DNA of 64,000 nt from Ponticoccus litoralis (GCF_039769985.1 NZ_JBDNCH010000002.1:2294001-2358000), one strand, 5' to 3'; numbered from the stretch's first letter, positions 46,727-56,977 are shown. Made by a program: numbers and translations. Notes: generated by a model not told the origin, from the sequence alone.

Positions 46727-47244
46727 GACCGTCTGCCTTGCATTGCCTTCCGTCCCCGGCGTTTCTGCGCGGGGCGGACCGGCCCGGAAGGCCCCCGGTT
46801 GCTGACGAAGGCGGCAAGGCCGCGGGGGCAGGGGCAAGACGGGCTGGCGGTCGCGGGTCGCTGCCTCTGGCCGGGCGGCCTGCCCGGATCCGGCGAGCGG
46901 CAAGGCATCGCGCCCCTGTCCGGCACCCGGCGCAAACCGCCGCAAGCGGGCCCTGACCCCTTGCAGGACAGTCCCTCCCGGGCGCTACCCGATTTCTTGC
47001 CGGGCTGCGCCTTTGGTTCCAGCACCGCCGCAAGAAACACGCCCGGAAGCCGGGGAAGGGCGGAACGATGGATGCCAGCAAACAGGCCCTTCCGGCAGGG
47101 TGTCGAGGTTGGCGCCAAGCGCGCTGCCGCACCAGGGGCCGCGCTTCGGCAGCGATGAGAGACGGCGCGAATCGCTTGACTGGGGTCACGGGCCCGGTAT
47201 TCAGATCCCGTCATCGGACCGAGACGGTCGATGAACCTGCCGCG
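46727..47244. other. Gene-free interval before the guanidine riboswitch
   Basis: About 520 bases without a supported gene on either strand. The frames present have no ribosome-binding site or recognisable protein. No terminator with a T tail is visible after the HAD gene. Confidence 0.6.
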
Positions 47245-47306
47245 AAGGGGACGACCCCTTGACGAACGTGGCCACGCAATCGGGACGACCCGCCATCCTT
47301 CGGAAG
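47245..47306 (+). promoter_or_regulatory. Guanidine-II (mini-ykkC) riboswitch
   Basis: Two hairpins with identical ACGA loops: AAGGGG-ACGA-CCCCTT (47245-47260) and CGGG-ACGA-CCCG (47281-47292), 20 bases apart, then a purine-rich GGAAGGA ribosome-binding site at 47302-47308. The ACGR tetraloop pair is the definition of the guanidine-II riboswitch, which frees the ribosome-binding site when guanidinium is bound. A further small hairpin TCCTT-CGG-AAGGA (47297-47308 region) can hide the ribosome-binding site. The gene that follows is a guanidinium exporter, the normal partner. Confidence 0.93.
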
Positions 47307-47314
47307 GAATGAAA

Positions 47315-47635
47315 ATGGCATGGGTTTTCCTTGGTCTTGCCGGAATTCTGGAAATTGTCTGGGCCTTCTTCATGAAGAAGTCTCAGGGCTTCACGCTTGT
47401 GACCCCCAGCGTCATCACGATCGTCACGATGATAGCAAGCTTCGCGCTTCTTTCCGTGGCGATGCGCAGCCTGCCGCTTGGCACGGCCTACACGGTGTGG
47501 ACCGGAATCGGCGCTGTGGGCGCATTTGTCGTGGGCATTACCGTGCTGGGTGAAGCAGTCACCCCGGCGAGGATCATTGCCGCTGCCCTCATCGTGACCG
47601 GCATTGTCGTGATGAAGCTGTCCAGCTCTCACTAG
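47315..47635 (+). CDS. gdx: Guanidinium exporter Gdx (SugE), small multidrug-resistance family
   Basis: A 106-residue protein with four membrane helices. The essential Glu13 (LAGILEIVWAFFMKKSQG) and the subtype residues W16, Y59 and W62 (GTAYTVWTGIGAVGAF) match the guanidinium-exporting Gdx group rather than the EmrE drug pumps. It works as an antiparallel dimer, exchanging guanidinium for protons. Two ATGs are close: 47309 is one base after the ribosome-binding site, while 47315 has normal spacing and gives M-A-W-V-F-L as in the family; the latter was chosen. The upstream guanidine-II riboswitch should turn it on. Confidence 0.93.
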   Translation: MAWVFLGLAGILEIVWAFFMKKSQGFTLVTPSVITIVTMIASFALLSVAMRSLPLGTAYTVWTGIGAVGAFVVGITVLGEAVTPARIIAAALIVTGIVVMKLSSSH

Positions 47636-48137
47636 GGCTATCGGGCCCCTGGCCTGATCGGGTCAGGGGCGCAATGAAGAGAGCCAACGCGATTGCCCCT
47701 TGGCAGCCTGTCGCAAGCTTGGGAAGCCAGGGGGCAGTGCGGTGTCCCCGGATCCGGCCCGGGGGCTGGTGCGGCGCGGACTCGCCAGCCAGCGACGGCA
47801 CCGCGGACCATGCGGGCGGTCAGGGCACCGGACATGACAACCCGCGCCAGCACAGGCGGACCGGGTGTGGCGACTGCGTGAACCGGCGGGCACCGCCACC
47901 CCATCGGCGCATCGTTTCGACCGCTGGGGCCGCGGGGGAGGGCTTTGTCCGCAACAGCGGGATGGGGCAGGGGCCGGAATGCCCCGGATGTCTGTCAGCC
48001 GGGGCGGGTTGTGTCCCTGTTGCAGGCACCAACCGGCCAAAACACGGCCCCGCACCGGGATTGCGACGGCAGGTTTCACGGGCAGATTGCCCAGGTCCTC
48101 GACCCGCTTGCGGCAGGGCGGGCTTGTTCCGGGTGTC
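47636..48137. other. Gene-free interval between gdx and the LysR gene
   Basis: Roughly 500 bases of GC-rich sequence. The frames on both strands carry no ribosome-binding site or familiar motif. A possible terminator for gdx begins GGGCTATCGGGCCCCTGGCC but lacks a clear T tail. Confidence 0.6.
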
Positions 48138-49028
48138 CTAGGATCGGTACAGCGCCCTGAACATGTTCTCGGCTTCCTGCGAGACCTTACGGCCCTTCGG
48201 TGAGGCGAGCCAATAGCCGCCGGGGCCCTTGTAGGACGGCTGCTGCAGGCGGGCGAGCTGGCCAGTCGCGACCTCTTGTTCCAGCAGCGGCAGCGACCCG
48301 AGCGCCACGCCGCGCCCTTCGAGCGCGTAGCCGACCGACTGGGCATAGCTGGAACATTGAATGCGCAGATCGTCCTGAGGCAGCGCCAGGTCAAGCCGGT
48401 CGCCCCAGACGTCCCAATTGATCCAGTCCGGCGACACGCGATGATAATCGAGAAGCGGCGCATCGGCATCGGCGAGAACTCCGCGCGCCGCCAGCCGTTC
48501 TGCGACGGCGGGGTCGGCAACCGGCGCCAGTTCCTCGCCAAGCACGCGCGTTGCGCTCCACCCCGGAAAGGCCCCGTCGCCGTAGACGACGACAAGATCG
48601 TTTTCTTCAGAGAACAGAAGGGAGATATCGTCGCTCTGCGTGAGGCTGAACATGCAGGCCGCGTCGCCAAGCGCGAAGCGTTGCAGCCTCGGTTGCAACC
48701 AGAACATGCCGACCGCGCTCATGGAGGCCAGGCGCACCATGGGCTGGCTTGGCGTGCGCACCTCTTCGATCGACTGGGTCAGGAATTCCAGCGTCGTCGA
48801 CACCCGATCGCCAAGGCGCCGCGCTTCGACGGTCGGGGTCAGCCGCGAGGACCGCCGGTCGAACAGGCGGACGCCGAGCCACTCCTCCAGCTGCCGGATG
48901 CGCTTGCTGACGGCAGCCTGGCTGACGAAGAGCTCCTCGGCTGCATCGGTGAAGCTGCCACAGCGCAGCGCGCATTCGAAAAAGACCAGGGTGTCGAGGG
49001 GCGGTAGGCTCTTGCGGTATTGCTGCAT
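48138..49028 (-). CDS. LysR-family regulator (GcvA-like)
   Basis: A 296-residue regulator. The helix-turn-helix is FFECALRCGSFTDAAEELFV, then SQAAVSKRIRQLEEWLGVRLF at residues 17-60, and the effector domain continues with VRLASMSAVGMFWLQPRL and LEGRGVALGSLPLLEQEVATGQL, the pattern of the GcvA branch. It is divergent from the DddP-like gene, with 99 bases between starts, and so probably controls it and the following transporter. A perfect inverted repeat (ATAACCTCTGGTTAT) overlaps its own start codon and could be its site. The inducer is unknown. Confidence 0.88.
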   Translation of the reverse strand: MQQYRKSLPPLDTLVFFECALRCGSFTDAAEELFVSQAAVSKRIRQLEEWLGVRLFDRRSSRLTPTVEARRLGDRVSTTLEFLTQSIEEVRTPSQPMVRLASMSAVGMFWLQPRLQRFALGDAACMFSLTQSDDISLLFSEENDLVVVYGDGAFPGWSATRVLGEELAPVADPAVAERLAARGVLADADAPLLDYHRVSPDWINWDVWGDRLDLALPQDDLRIQCSSYAQSVGYALEGRGVALGSLPLLEQEVATGQLARLQQPSYKGPGGYWLASPKGRKVSQEAENMFRALYRS

Positions 49029-49041
49029 AACCTCTGGTTAT
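49027..49041. promoter_or_regulatory. Perfect inverted repeat, candidate LysR operator
   Basis: ATAACC-TCT-GGTTAT, six plus six bases around a three-base spacer. It covers the start codon of the LysR gene. A similar half, CTCTGGTTACAC (49082-49093), lies 46 bases further toward the DddP-like gene, so one site could autoregulate and the other activate. Confidence 0.5.
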
Positions 49042-49127
49042 CGAAATGAACGAGAATTTCCAATGTTTTATGGGTCGGTGTCTCTGGTTACACTGTGGGT
49101 TCCCAGACAACGACATGAAAGAGAAGC

Positions 49128-50385
49128 ATGGCAGAGCTCGACTGGCACGCCGAACGCAGTGACCTCGACGGGTTGGCACTGCTGGACCGCAGCCCCGAGG
49201 ACGAGGGAATTGACCTTGTCGCGGTGCGCGCCTGGCGCCAGGCGCGCGTGCGTCGAGAGATGGCCGCCCGCGGGATCGACGCGGTGATCCTGATGGATCC
49301 GGTGAACATCCGCTACGCCACGGGTGCACGCAACATGCAGGTCTTCTCGATGCGCAACGGACCGGCGCGCTATCTGGTGATGACCGCGGATCGTGCAATC
49401 CTGTATGAATTCACCGGCGCGCTGCACCTGCCCGAGGGCACTGGAGACCATCGACGAGGTGCGCCCCGCAGTCACCGCAAGCTTCGTTGCCGCCGGGCCG
49501 CAGATCGCCGAGCGCGAGCGGCGATGGGCGCGGGACATGGCGGCAACCCTGCGCGACCTCTGCGGCGCCAATCCCTGCGTCGGGATAGAGCGCATGAACG
49601 GCGGCACCGCCATCGCGCTTGGCGAAGCGGGCGTGCGCCTTGTCGATGCGCAGGAGCCGGTAGAGATGGCCCGCGCCATCAAGTCATCCGAGGAAATGAA
49701 ATGCGTGAACGCCTCGCTGCGCGCCACCGAGCGCGGCGTCGCGGAACTGCGCGCGGCGATACGCCCGGGCCTGACAGAGGCCGAGCTGTGGTCGGTGCTG
49801 CATCGGTCGATCATTGCGCAGAACGGCGACTACGTGGAAACGCGTCTGCTCAGCGCCGGTGAACGCACCAACCCCTGGTTCCAGGAGACCGGCAGCAATG
49901 TCATCGGGGCCAACGACCTGATCGCGCTCGACACCGATGTGGTGGGCTGCCACGGCTATTACTCGGACTTTTCGCGCACCTTCCACGCCGGGCCATCCCG
50001 GCCAAGCGCGCAACAGCGCGAACTGTACAGGGTCGCGCACGAGCAGGTGCATCACAACATGGATATCCTGCGCCCGGGCATGTCGTTCCGCGACTATGCG
50101 GACGCGGCCTGGGACATCCCCGAAAAGTACTACGCCAACCGCTATTACCTCAGCGCGCACGGCTGCGGCATGACCGGCGAATACCCCTACCTCTACCATC
50201 GCGGCGACTTCCCCGATGCAGGCTACGACGGTGAAATCCTCCCCGGGATGACGATCTGCGTTGAAAGTTACATCGGCGAGGACGGTGGCCGGGAGGGGGT
50301 CAAGCTGGAACAGCAGGTGCTGATCACGGAGACCGGGATCGAGTTGCTCTCGCGGTTCCCCTTCGAAGAGGCCCTGCTCGCGTAG
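49128..50385 (+). CDS. DddP-like M24-family enzyme (possible DMSP lyase), frame break at 49439
   Basis: A 418-residue creatinase/aminopeptidase-fold protein close to the DMSP lyase DddP. The N-terminal ILMDPVNIRYATGARNMQVF and the C-terminal motif ETRLLSAGERTNPWFQETGSN match DddP, and the six metal ligands of the family are present: Asp, Asp and Asp in IALDTDVVGCHGYYSDFSRT, His in AHGCGMTGEYP, Glu in ICVESYIG and Glu in VKLEQQVLI. DddP converts dimethylsulphoniopropionate to DMS and acrylate, but this protein is shorter and diverged, so it may act on a related betaine. The frame breaks at GGCACTGG (49437-49444); CCTGG restores LHLPEGLETIDEV. It is followed by a betaine-type transporter. Confidence 0.75.
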
Positions 50386-50532
50386 CGTTGCAGGAAGCCG
50401 CGGCCGGGATGGCCGCCGCTTTGCCGAAAGACAATCAGGCCCGACACGGAAGCGATGATGGAACCGGTTGGATCCGGGGACACCCGCCTATGTGCCTGCC
50501 TGACGGTTAAGATACTGATGAAAGGACAAGAA

Positions 50533-51519
50533 ATGGACACCTCGATGAAACGCTTTCTAATGACCGCCGCGGTCACGCTCATGGCCGCGCCTGCATTCGC
50601 GCAGGACAGCGACACATGCGGCGAAGTCAGCATCACCGAAATGAACTGGGCCTCGGCCTCGGTGGTGACCAATGTCGCGAAGTTCATCATGGAGCAGGGA
50701 TACGGCTGCGACGTCGCCGTCGTGCCCTCTGATACCGTCCCCGCAATGACCTCGGTCGCGGAAAATGGCGAGCCCGACATCGTCACCGAGCTCTGGCTGA
50801 ACGGCACCGGCTCGATCTACGACCGCCTGCGCGACGAGGGCAAGATCGAGGAACTCGGCAAGGTGATAGAGCCGGGCGGCATCGATGCCTGGTGGATCCC
50901 GGACTATCTGGCCGAGGCGCATCCCGAGCTGACGACCATCGAGGGCATTCTCGCGAACCCCGATCTGGTCGGCGGTCGCTTCCACAACTGCCCCGAGGGC
51001 TGGGGCTGCCGGGTCTTCAACGACAACCTGCTGCCGGCCTTCGGCGTCGAGGATGCCGGCATCGAGATCTTCAACCACGGCTCGGGCGAGACGCTGGCGA
51101 CCTCCATTGCATCGGCGTTCGAGAACGAAGAACCCTGGTTCGGCTACTACTGGGCCCCGACGGCGGTCATCGAGCCGCTACGACCTGGTGCAGGTCGATA
51201 TGGGCGCCTACGACGAAGAGGCCTTCGCGGCCGCCAAGGATCCCGATTCCACCGATGTCGGTCGCAGTTCCTTCCCGCCCTCGCCGGTGAAGACCGCGGT
51301 GACCACGGAGTTTTCGGCCAAACACCCCGAGCTTACAGAGTTTCTGAAGAACATGACGTTCAAGACCGAGACGATGAACGCGATCCTGAGCTGGATGGAG
51401 GACAATTCGGCAACCGGCGAGGAAGGCGCGGTCTACTTCCTGACCAACCATCAGGACACCTGGTCGACCTGGATCAGCGAGGACGCGCGCGCGCGCCTTG
51501 CCCCCTGCTGGACCAATAA
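50533..51519 (+). CDS. Betaine-type ABC transporter substrate-binding protein (OpuAC/ProX-like), two frame breaks
   Basis: A 328-residue periplasmic binding protein with signal peptide MKRFLMTAAVTLMAAPAFAQ. The sequence VSITEMNWASASVVTNVAKF and DIVTELWLNGTGSIYDRL, with WYIP-like WWIPDYL, fits OpuAC-type proteins that cage quaternary amines with tryptophans. Breaks lie at GAGCC (51172-51176; GGCC gives TAVIGRYDLVQVD) and near 51500, where one base seems missing and the end becomes DARARLAALLDQ before the TAA at 51517. The compensating breaks leave the overall length in frame. ATG at 50533 has an AAAGGA site. Likely ligands are glycine betaine, choline or DMSP. Confidence 0.85.
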   Translation: MDTSMKRFLMTAAVTLMAAPAFAQDSDTCGEVSITEMNWASASVVTNVAKFIMEQGYGCDVAVVPSDTVPAMTSVAENGEPDIVTELWLNGTGSIYDRLRDEGKIEELGKVIEPGGIDAWWIPDYLAEAHPELTTIEGILANPDLVGGRFHNCPEGWGCRVFNDNLLPAFGVEDAGIEIFNHGSGETLATSIASAFENEEPWFGYYWAPTAVIEPLRPGAGRYGRLRRRGLRGRQGSRFHRCRSQFLPALAGEDRGDHGVFGQTPRAYRVSEEHDVQDRDDERDPELDGGQFGNRRGRRGLLPDQPSGHLVDLDQRGRARAPCPLLDQ

Positions 51520-51624
51520 CCGGCTGACACGACCTGCGGCGGCTCTGACATCCCGGAGCCGCCGTTTGCGTTTCCGGAAAGCGTCCCAAAGCATCCGGCC
51601 CCTTCAACAGTACAGGAAAACACC

Positions 51625-52665
51625 ATGGCCACCTATGACTGGCTCTTCAACAGCCTCGGGCTGCGCGACTGGTGCGACGGCGACGGTTCGGGCGGCTCCG
51701 CCCCTATGTCGATGGCAGATCTCATCGGGCAGTCGGGCGACGGCGGCGCCCCCGAGGTCTCGGCCTGGGACACGCCGTTCCCCTCGATGGACGCGCTCAA
51801 CGACGCCTGCGCGTCGTTCCCGCAGTCGCGCGAAATCACGCAGGGGGTCGAACGGGGCTTTCTCGATATCAAGGACGCCCTGTCCTACGTGCTTGATCCG
51901 CTTACCCAGCCGCTGAGCTGGGCGCTTTCGAACGCGCTCTGGCTGTTCCAGGAAACGCCCTGGTGGATCATGATCCCGGCGCTGGCGCTGATCGTGCTGT
52001 TGGTCAGCCGCTCGTGGCAGCTGATGACCTTCGTGGCGGGCAGTTTCGCCGCCCTCGCCTTTATCGATTACTACGAATACGCCATGCAGACGCTGGCGGT
52101 GATCGCGGTCTGCGCCGTCATATGCGTGTTGCTCGGCGTGCCCATCGGCATCGCCATGTCGCGCTCTGACAGGCTGCAGCGGGCGATGATCCCGGTGCTG
52201 GACATGCTGCAGACGCTGCCGCCCTTCGTGTACCTCATCCCGCTTATCTTCCTTTTCTCGGTGACCGAGCCCAAGCTCTACGGCATTGCCATCATCCTCT
52301 ACGCCATCGTGCCGGTCATCCGCCTGACGAACCTGGGCATCCGGCTTGTCGACAAGGAGGTGATCGAGGCCGCGGACGCCTTCGGCATGACCGGGCGCCA
52401 GAAGCTCTACGGCGTGCAGATCCCGCTGGCGCTGCCGAACATCATGGCCGGTGTGAACCAGACGATCATGATGAGCCTCGCGATGGTGGTCATCGCCAGC
52501 CTCGTCTCGGCCCCCGGCCTCGGCGTGCTGGTCCTGCGCGGCATCCGCAACCTCGAGCTTGGCGTCGGCCTGATCTCGGGCCTCGGCATCGTGCTTCTCG
52601 CGGTCATTCTCGACCGCTCCACCAAGGCGGCGCTTGCGCGCGTCAACGCCGCACAGAAGAACTGA
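51625..52665 (+). CDS. Betaine-type ABC transporter permease (ProW-like)
   Basis: A 346-residue permease. About 110 polar residues (SLGLRDWCDGDGSGG and on) precede six or seven membrane segments, as in the ProW group. The ATPase-coupling motif is EAADAFGMTGRQKLYGVQIPLALPN and the last conserved segment is LVSAPGLGVLVLRGI. It follows the binding protein by 105 bases and precedes the ATPase by 12 bases. The polar N-terminal region is the odd part and is probably cytoplasmic. Confidence 0.9.
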   Translation: MATYDWLFNSLGLRDWCDGDGSGGSAPMSMADLIGQSGDGGAPEVSAWDTPFPSMDALNDACASFPQSREITQGVERGFLDIKDALSYVLDPLTQPLSWALSNALWLFQETPWWIMIPALALIVLLVSRSWQLMTFVAGSFAALAFIDYYEYAMQTLAVIAVCAVICVLLGVPIGIAMSRSDRLQRAMIPVLDMLQTLPPFVYLIPLIFLFSVTEPKLYGIAIILYAIVPVIRLTNLGIRLVDKEVIEAADAFGMTGRQKLYGVQIPLALPNIMAGVNQTIMMSLAMVVIASLVSAPGLGVLVLRGIRNLELGVGLISGLGIVLLAVILDRSTKAALARVNAAQKN

Positions 52666-52677
52666 GGAGCGAGCGAC

Positions 52678-53730
<1,053 letters not shown>

Positions 53731-54512
53731 GCGGGACGTTCCGATCGGGTCCGCCCCGCCATTGCGGTGGCGCGCCGACGGTCCTTTCTGGCCACCGGAG
53801 CGGCCCCCGGGGCGCGCCCTTGCGGTGATGTGGCAGGCCCTTGCGTAGGGGGGCGCTGCGGCGCAGGTCGTCGGGCCGATCAGGGCGCAGCGGGCCAATG
53901 CCTATGCCCGCGTGGCCCGACGGGCGCCAGTCGTCGGACGACCGCTTCTCTGGCAGCTTCGGCGCGTCGCGGAAGGACCGGGTCCACGCCGTGATCGAGG
54001 GCGGCGCGCAGGCGACCTGGTCACCTCGGTTTCCTGCGGTCTCCGGGTTTTGCCCCGCGCATCAGGCGCAGGGTTTGGCATCGAAGGGTAATGCGCGCCA
54101 TCGGCCTGTGCCGGCTTCGTGACCGGAAGCCCGCGGCGCTTGACGTGGCCCCAAAAGCCTGCGCCCGGAAGCCCCGCCTGCCTCGGGCCTGCGCGGCTTC
54201 ACCGCGCCCGGCTGTGGCGCCGTGGTCGATGGCGGCGATCTCGGGGAAAGGCTGCCGTTCGCATGGCGGCTGGGGGCTGGCGGGGATGGGTACGGGCGTG
54301 TCAGGGCTGGGATCGCGGGTGCTGACCCGGCCCCCGCCGCACATGTTTATCCGCCGTTCATTTATAGCCGTTCATCTATGTACGGCGCCCGCCTGCCTCT
54401 GCCCTGCGGCGTGACAGAGATCCGCCGCAGGGATTCGACAGCTGTCGCGTCTTCCCGGAGGCATCGGGTCCGAAACATCCGGGTGCGGAAAGACGCGGTT
54501 CATCGTACCGTT
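53731..54512. other. Gene-free interval with a short tandem direct repeat
   Basis: About 780 bases with no gene I can support; the frames on both strands look like high-GC chance frames. Near its right end GCCGTTCATTTAT (54353-54365) is followed at once by A and GCCGTTCATCTAT (54367-54379): two 13-base units with one mismatch, 14 bases apart. They lie next to AT-rich TTTATCC and TATGTAC and may belong to a promoter or operator. Confidence 0.55.
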
Positions 54513-55217
54513 TCAGATCACTTCGATCACACCCTTGTCGATGGCCAGCACATAGCCGCGACGGGCGATGTTCTTGACCAGCAGTTCCGACACCATCTGG
54601 TTGCCCAGCCCGTCGCGCAGGCGTTTGATGCGGGTGGCGCCGGCGGCCTCTTCGCAATCCATCTCGGGCTTGCCGGAAATCATCGATTCGATCTGCGCGC
54701 CGGACAGCATCTCGTCGTCCAGCCGCGCCTCTGCCAGCACCGACAGCGTCTCGATCATCGCATCGGTCAGCTTGAACCCCATGGTGTTCAGGTAGACGGT
54801 GTTCTCCTCGCGCGAGATGATCAGCGAACTGACCTCGATGCCCGACCGCTCGATCTGCGCCATGCGGCGGTTCAGCGAGATCAGCAGCACCAGAAAGACC
54901 AGCGCCGCGACCAGAAGCGCCGTGGCGAAGACCAGCAGCACGAAGATCACCACCCGGTAGCTGGCCAGCGTATCCGAAAAGGCGGTGCCGGATTGCGCGA
55001 GGATTTCCAGCAGCGCGACCTCGGCCTGACTTTGCAGGTTGTCGTTCTCGACGAAGATCCGTTCGACCCGCGCGTTGAAGGCATTGCCGTCGGGCAGGGT
55101 CAGCAAGAGCAGCGCACCGGCCACCGCAAGGATCAGCACGATGGCGGTGATCCCTGCGGCGACGATGCGCGCGCCGGAGCGGCGGCTGTCGCTAGCGGTA
55201 ATAGTGTGATCCGGCAC
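54513..55217 (-). CDS. Membrane-anchored protein with C-terminal winged-helix domain
   Basis: A 234-residue protein. Two membrane segments (residues about 17-42, AGITAIVLILAVAGALLLLT; about 88-113, VVIFVLLVFATALLVAALVF) bracket a short periplasmic part. The remainder is cytoplasmic: a helical linker, then a domain that ends like the OmpR/PhoB winged helix (TMGFKLTDAMIETLSVLAEA, TRIKRLRDGLGNQMVSELLV, then ARRGYVLAID). It would be a membrane-tethered DNA-binding protein, with the DNA-binding domain at the C-terminus rather than the N-terminus as in ToxR. The GTG start overlaps the small secreted gene upstream. No known target. Confidence 0.6.
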   Translation of the reverse strand: MPDHTITASDSRRSGARIVAAGITAIVLILAVAGALLLLTLPDGNAFNARVERIFVENDNLQSQAEVALLEILAQSGTAFSDTLASYRVVIFVLLVFATALLVAALVFLVLLISLNRRMAQIERSGIEVSSLIISREENTVYLNTMGFKLTDAMIETLSVLAEARLDDEMLSGAQIESMISGKPEMDCEEAAGATRIKRLRDGLGNQMVSELLVKNIARRGYVLAIDKGVIEVI

Positions 55218-55476
55218 TGCTGATTTCCGATGCGGTGGGCGGCGACTGCGTCACCTTTGTCACGTTCAGGAGGGACCAGCCCGCGGAAGAGATCCGCGAA
55301 CTGACGGCCCCGGCCGGGGCGCCGGGGCAAGAGCCCGAGACCTGCACGATCCCGTAGTGCAGTCTCAGCGGGTTGTCCCGCTTGGCCTTGTAATGGATGA
55401 AACAGTCCGCAGCGGCGGCGCCGGGCAGGGCTGCAAGCGTCAGGATCAGAAGGGGAATGGCGAGTGAGCGTCTCAT
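55192..55476 (-). CDS. Small secreted protein upstream of the winged-helix gene
   Basis: A 94-residue protein with signal peptide (MRRSLAIPLLILTLAALPGAAAA) and a mature part with two cysteines (DCFIHYKAKR, VQVSGSCPGAPA) and the ending SSAGSHYYR. Its 3' end overlaps the start of the membrane-anchored winged-helix gene by 26 bases, so the two are probably translated together. It might be a sensor partner on the outer face of the membrane. No family recognised. Confidence 0.65.
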   Translation of the reverse strand: MRRSLAIPLLILTLAALPGAAAADCFIHYKAKRDNPLRLHYGIVQVSGSCPGAPAGAVSSRISSAGWSLLNVTKVTQSPPTASEISSAGSHYYR

Positions 55477-55652
55477 GCTGGCAGACTGTGGGTGAACGGG
55501 TGGAAATTCAATAACAACAGGGCGGTGCAGGGCCGGTTATCCGATAGCCGGGGGCTGATATTGCCCGGAACGGCGCGGCGGGTCGAGGCTGGCGGGGCAG
55601 GGTGCCTGTCCCGAGGATAGAGCGCCTCCCCCCAGCCCGAAAGGAGAAATCC

Positions 55653-56131
55653 ATGTCCGCCAGATTCATCACCGCCATCCTTGTCGCCGGCGCCCTGATC
55701 GCAACCCTCAGCGCCGCGCCCGCCCGCGCCGACAACGCGGGGCTGAAGCCCGCCTTCGGCGCGGCCGCGACGCTTTCCCTTCTCGGACAGGCCGTCGAGG
55801 GCGGCAAGGTCGAGGTCAACCATCGCCAGTACGGCGATGGGCGCCCGTATGGCCAACCGCATCAGTGGGGCGGCAAGCAGCGCGGCCACGGCAAGTACAA
55901 GCGCCAGGCCAAGAAGCGGTGGCAGCCCGCAGCCCTGCCGCGTCACTGCCTGCGGCAGGTGGGGGGCGCCACAAGGCGTGGTACGCGCTTTCGGCGCATT
56001 GCCTCGACCGCAGTTACCGGGGCCACCTGCCGCGCGCCTGCGCGACCCGCGCCTGGTACAAGGGCAAGCCCCGCCCGGTCTACGGCATCGGCTGTCTGCG
56101 AAGCCGCGGCTATCCTCTGGCCCGGCGCTGA
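55653..56131 (+). CDS. Small secreted Cys-rich protein (frame break near 55961)
   Basis: Signal peptide (MSARFITAILVAGALIATLS and on) followed by a basic linker (KQRGHGKYKRQAKKRW) and a Cys-containing end: LPRHCLRQV, HCLDRSYRGHLPRACATR and GIGCLRSRGYPLARR. The last parts lie in another frame; one G is probably missing from the run of six after GGCAGGT (about 55960-55967). The repeated C-L-x-R/x-x-G-Y pattern is familiar in small alphaproteobacterial secreted proteins with unknown roles. The ATG at 55653 has an AAGGAG site. It lies 176 bases from the divergent secreted gene at 55476. Confidence 0.6.
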
Positions 56132-56392
56132 CCTGCGGGGCCGACCCCATCGGGCCGGTCCCGGCGGGGCTTTGAAGACCGCCACGGGAAGCGGGCTCTG
56201 GCGCGGAGCCCGCACCGGCTGTGCCTCTTTGGTTGTCCAGGGCCAGAGGGGCAGATTGCAACCACCGCCCCGGCGTGCCGTATCGCCGCGACGACGGGTG
56301 GGGTTTTCCGGCGGCATCGGGTGGCGGGCGAACCGGCCCCTGTCCGAGGCGAGGCACCGCGCCACGCGGGCGCCATTGTTCCGGGGCGGCGC

Positions 56393-56440
56393 CGGATGCC
56401 TCCGGCGGAGGGTATTTGGACCAAGAAGAAGCCCGAGGGG
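56393..56440 (+). repeat. Dispersed repeat, copy 10 (AAGAAGAAG subtype)
   Basis: GATGCCTCCGGCGGAGGGTATTTGG then ACCAAGAAGAAGCCCGAGGGG. It is nearly identical to copy 3, including the GATGCCTCCGGCGGAGG hairpin. It lies in the 487-base gap 56132-56618; the remainder of the gap shows no gene. Confidence 0.8.
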
Positions 56441-56618
56441 GGCGGGGCCGGGCCCGCGGGACGGGCGGCGGCCCCGGTTCTTTCCTGGGACGCCGGGGCA
56501 GGGGCGTTCGGGCGGGATAGGGGCCTTGTCGCTTGACAGCCGGCGCTGCCTGCGCCGATCCTTGCGGCAGGTGGCCATGCAGAGCCGCCGGGGAAGCGCA
56601 GCACGGGGGACGCGGGCG

Positions 56619-56786
56619 ATGCACAGGGGTTTGACGATGGCGGCGCTGGCCGCCGTGATGGCGCTGGCGGCCTGCGGCGGGCGCTCTCCGGTCTCCATCG
56701 TCGAGGCCTGCACCTCGGGCGCGACCTATCCCAAGTGCCAGAACGCGCGGCTTGTGCAGATCGCCGTCGAGGCCGCACAGCGCTGA
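56619..56786 (+). CDS. Short lipoprotein
   Basis: A 55-residue peptide with a lipoprotein signal (LAAVMALAACGGRSP: L-A-A-C lipobox) and a mature part of about 35 residues with two further cysteines (VEACTSGATYPKCQNARLVQ). A second ATG at 56637 is possible. It lies 191 bases before phoD on the same strand. It resembles many short anchored proteins without known function. Confidence 0.6.
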   Translation: MHRGLTMAALAAVMALAACGGRSPVSIVEACTSGATYPKCQNARLVQIAVEAAQR

Positions 56787-56977
56787 GGCCGGGCCCGCGC
56801 GGCGTGCCCTGAAACCGCCCGCCGCCGCGATCCTGCCCTGCGGGGAGGGGGCGGAGGACATGCACGTCATGGTTGTATTGTCATCGAAGTTTCGCCCTGT
56901 CGTCGCAAAAGCGACCCGCAATCGTTACGCGGGTCACCGATCCCTCCCGGCATCTCAGCCAGCAAGGAGGGTTACCC

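Noticed and set aside
56878..56905. Possible Pho box before phoD (TTGTCATCG and CTGTCGTCG)
   Set aside because: The two halves are 19 bases apart instead of the usual 11, and both have mismatches to CTGTCAT. Support is too weak to list as a site.
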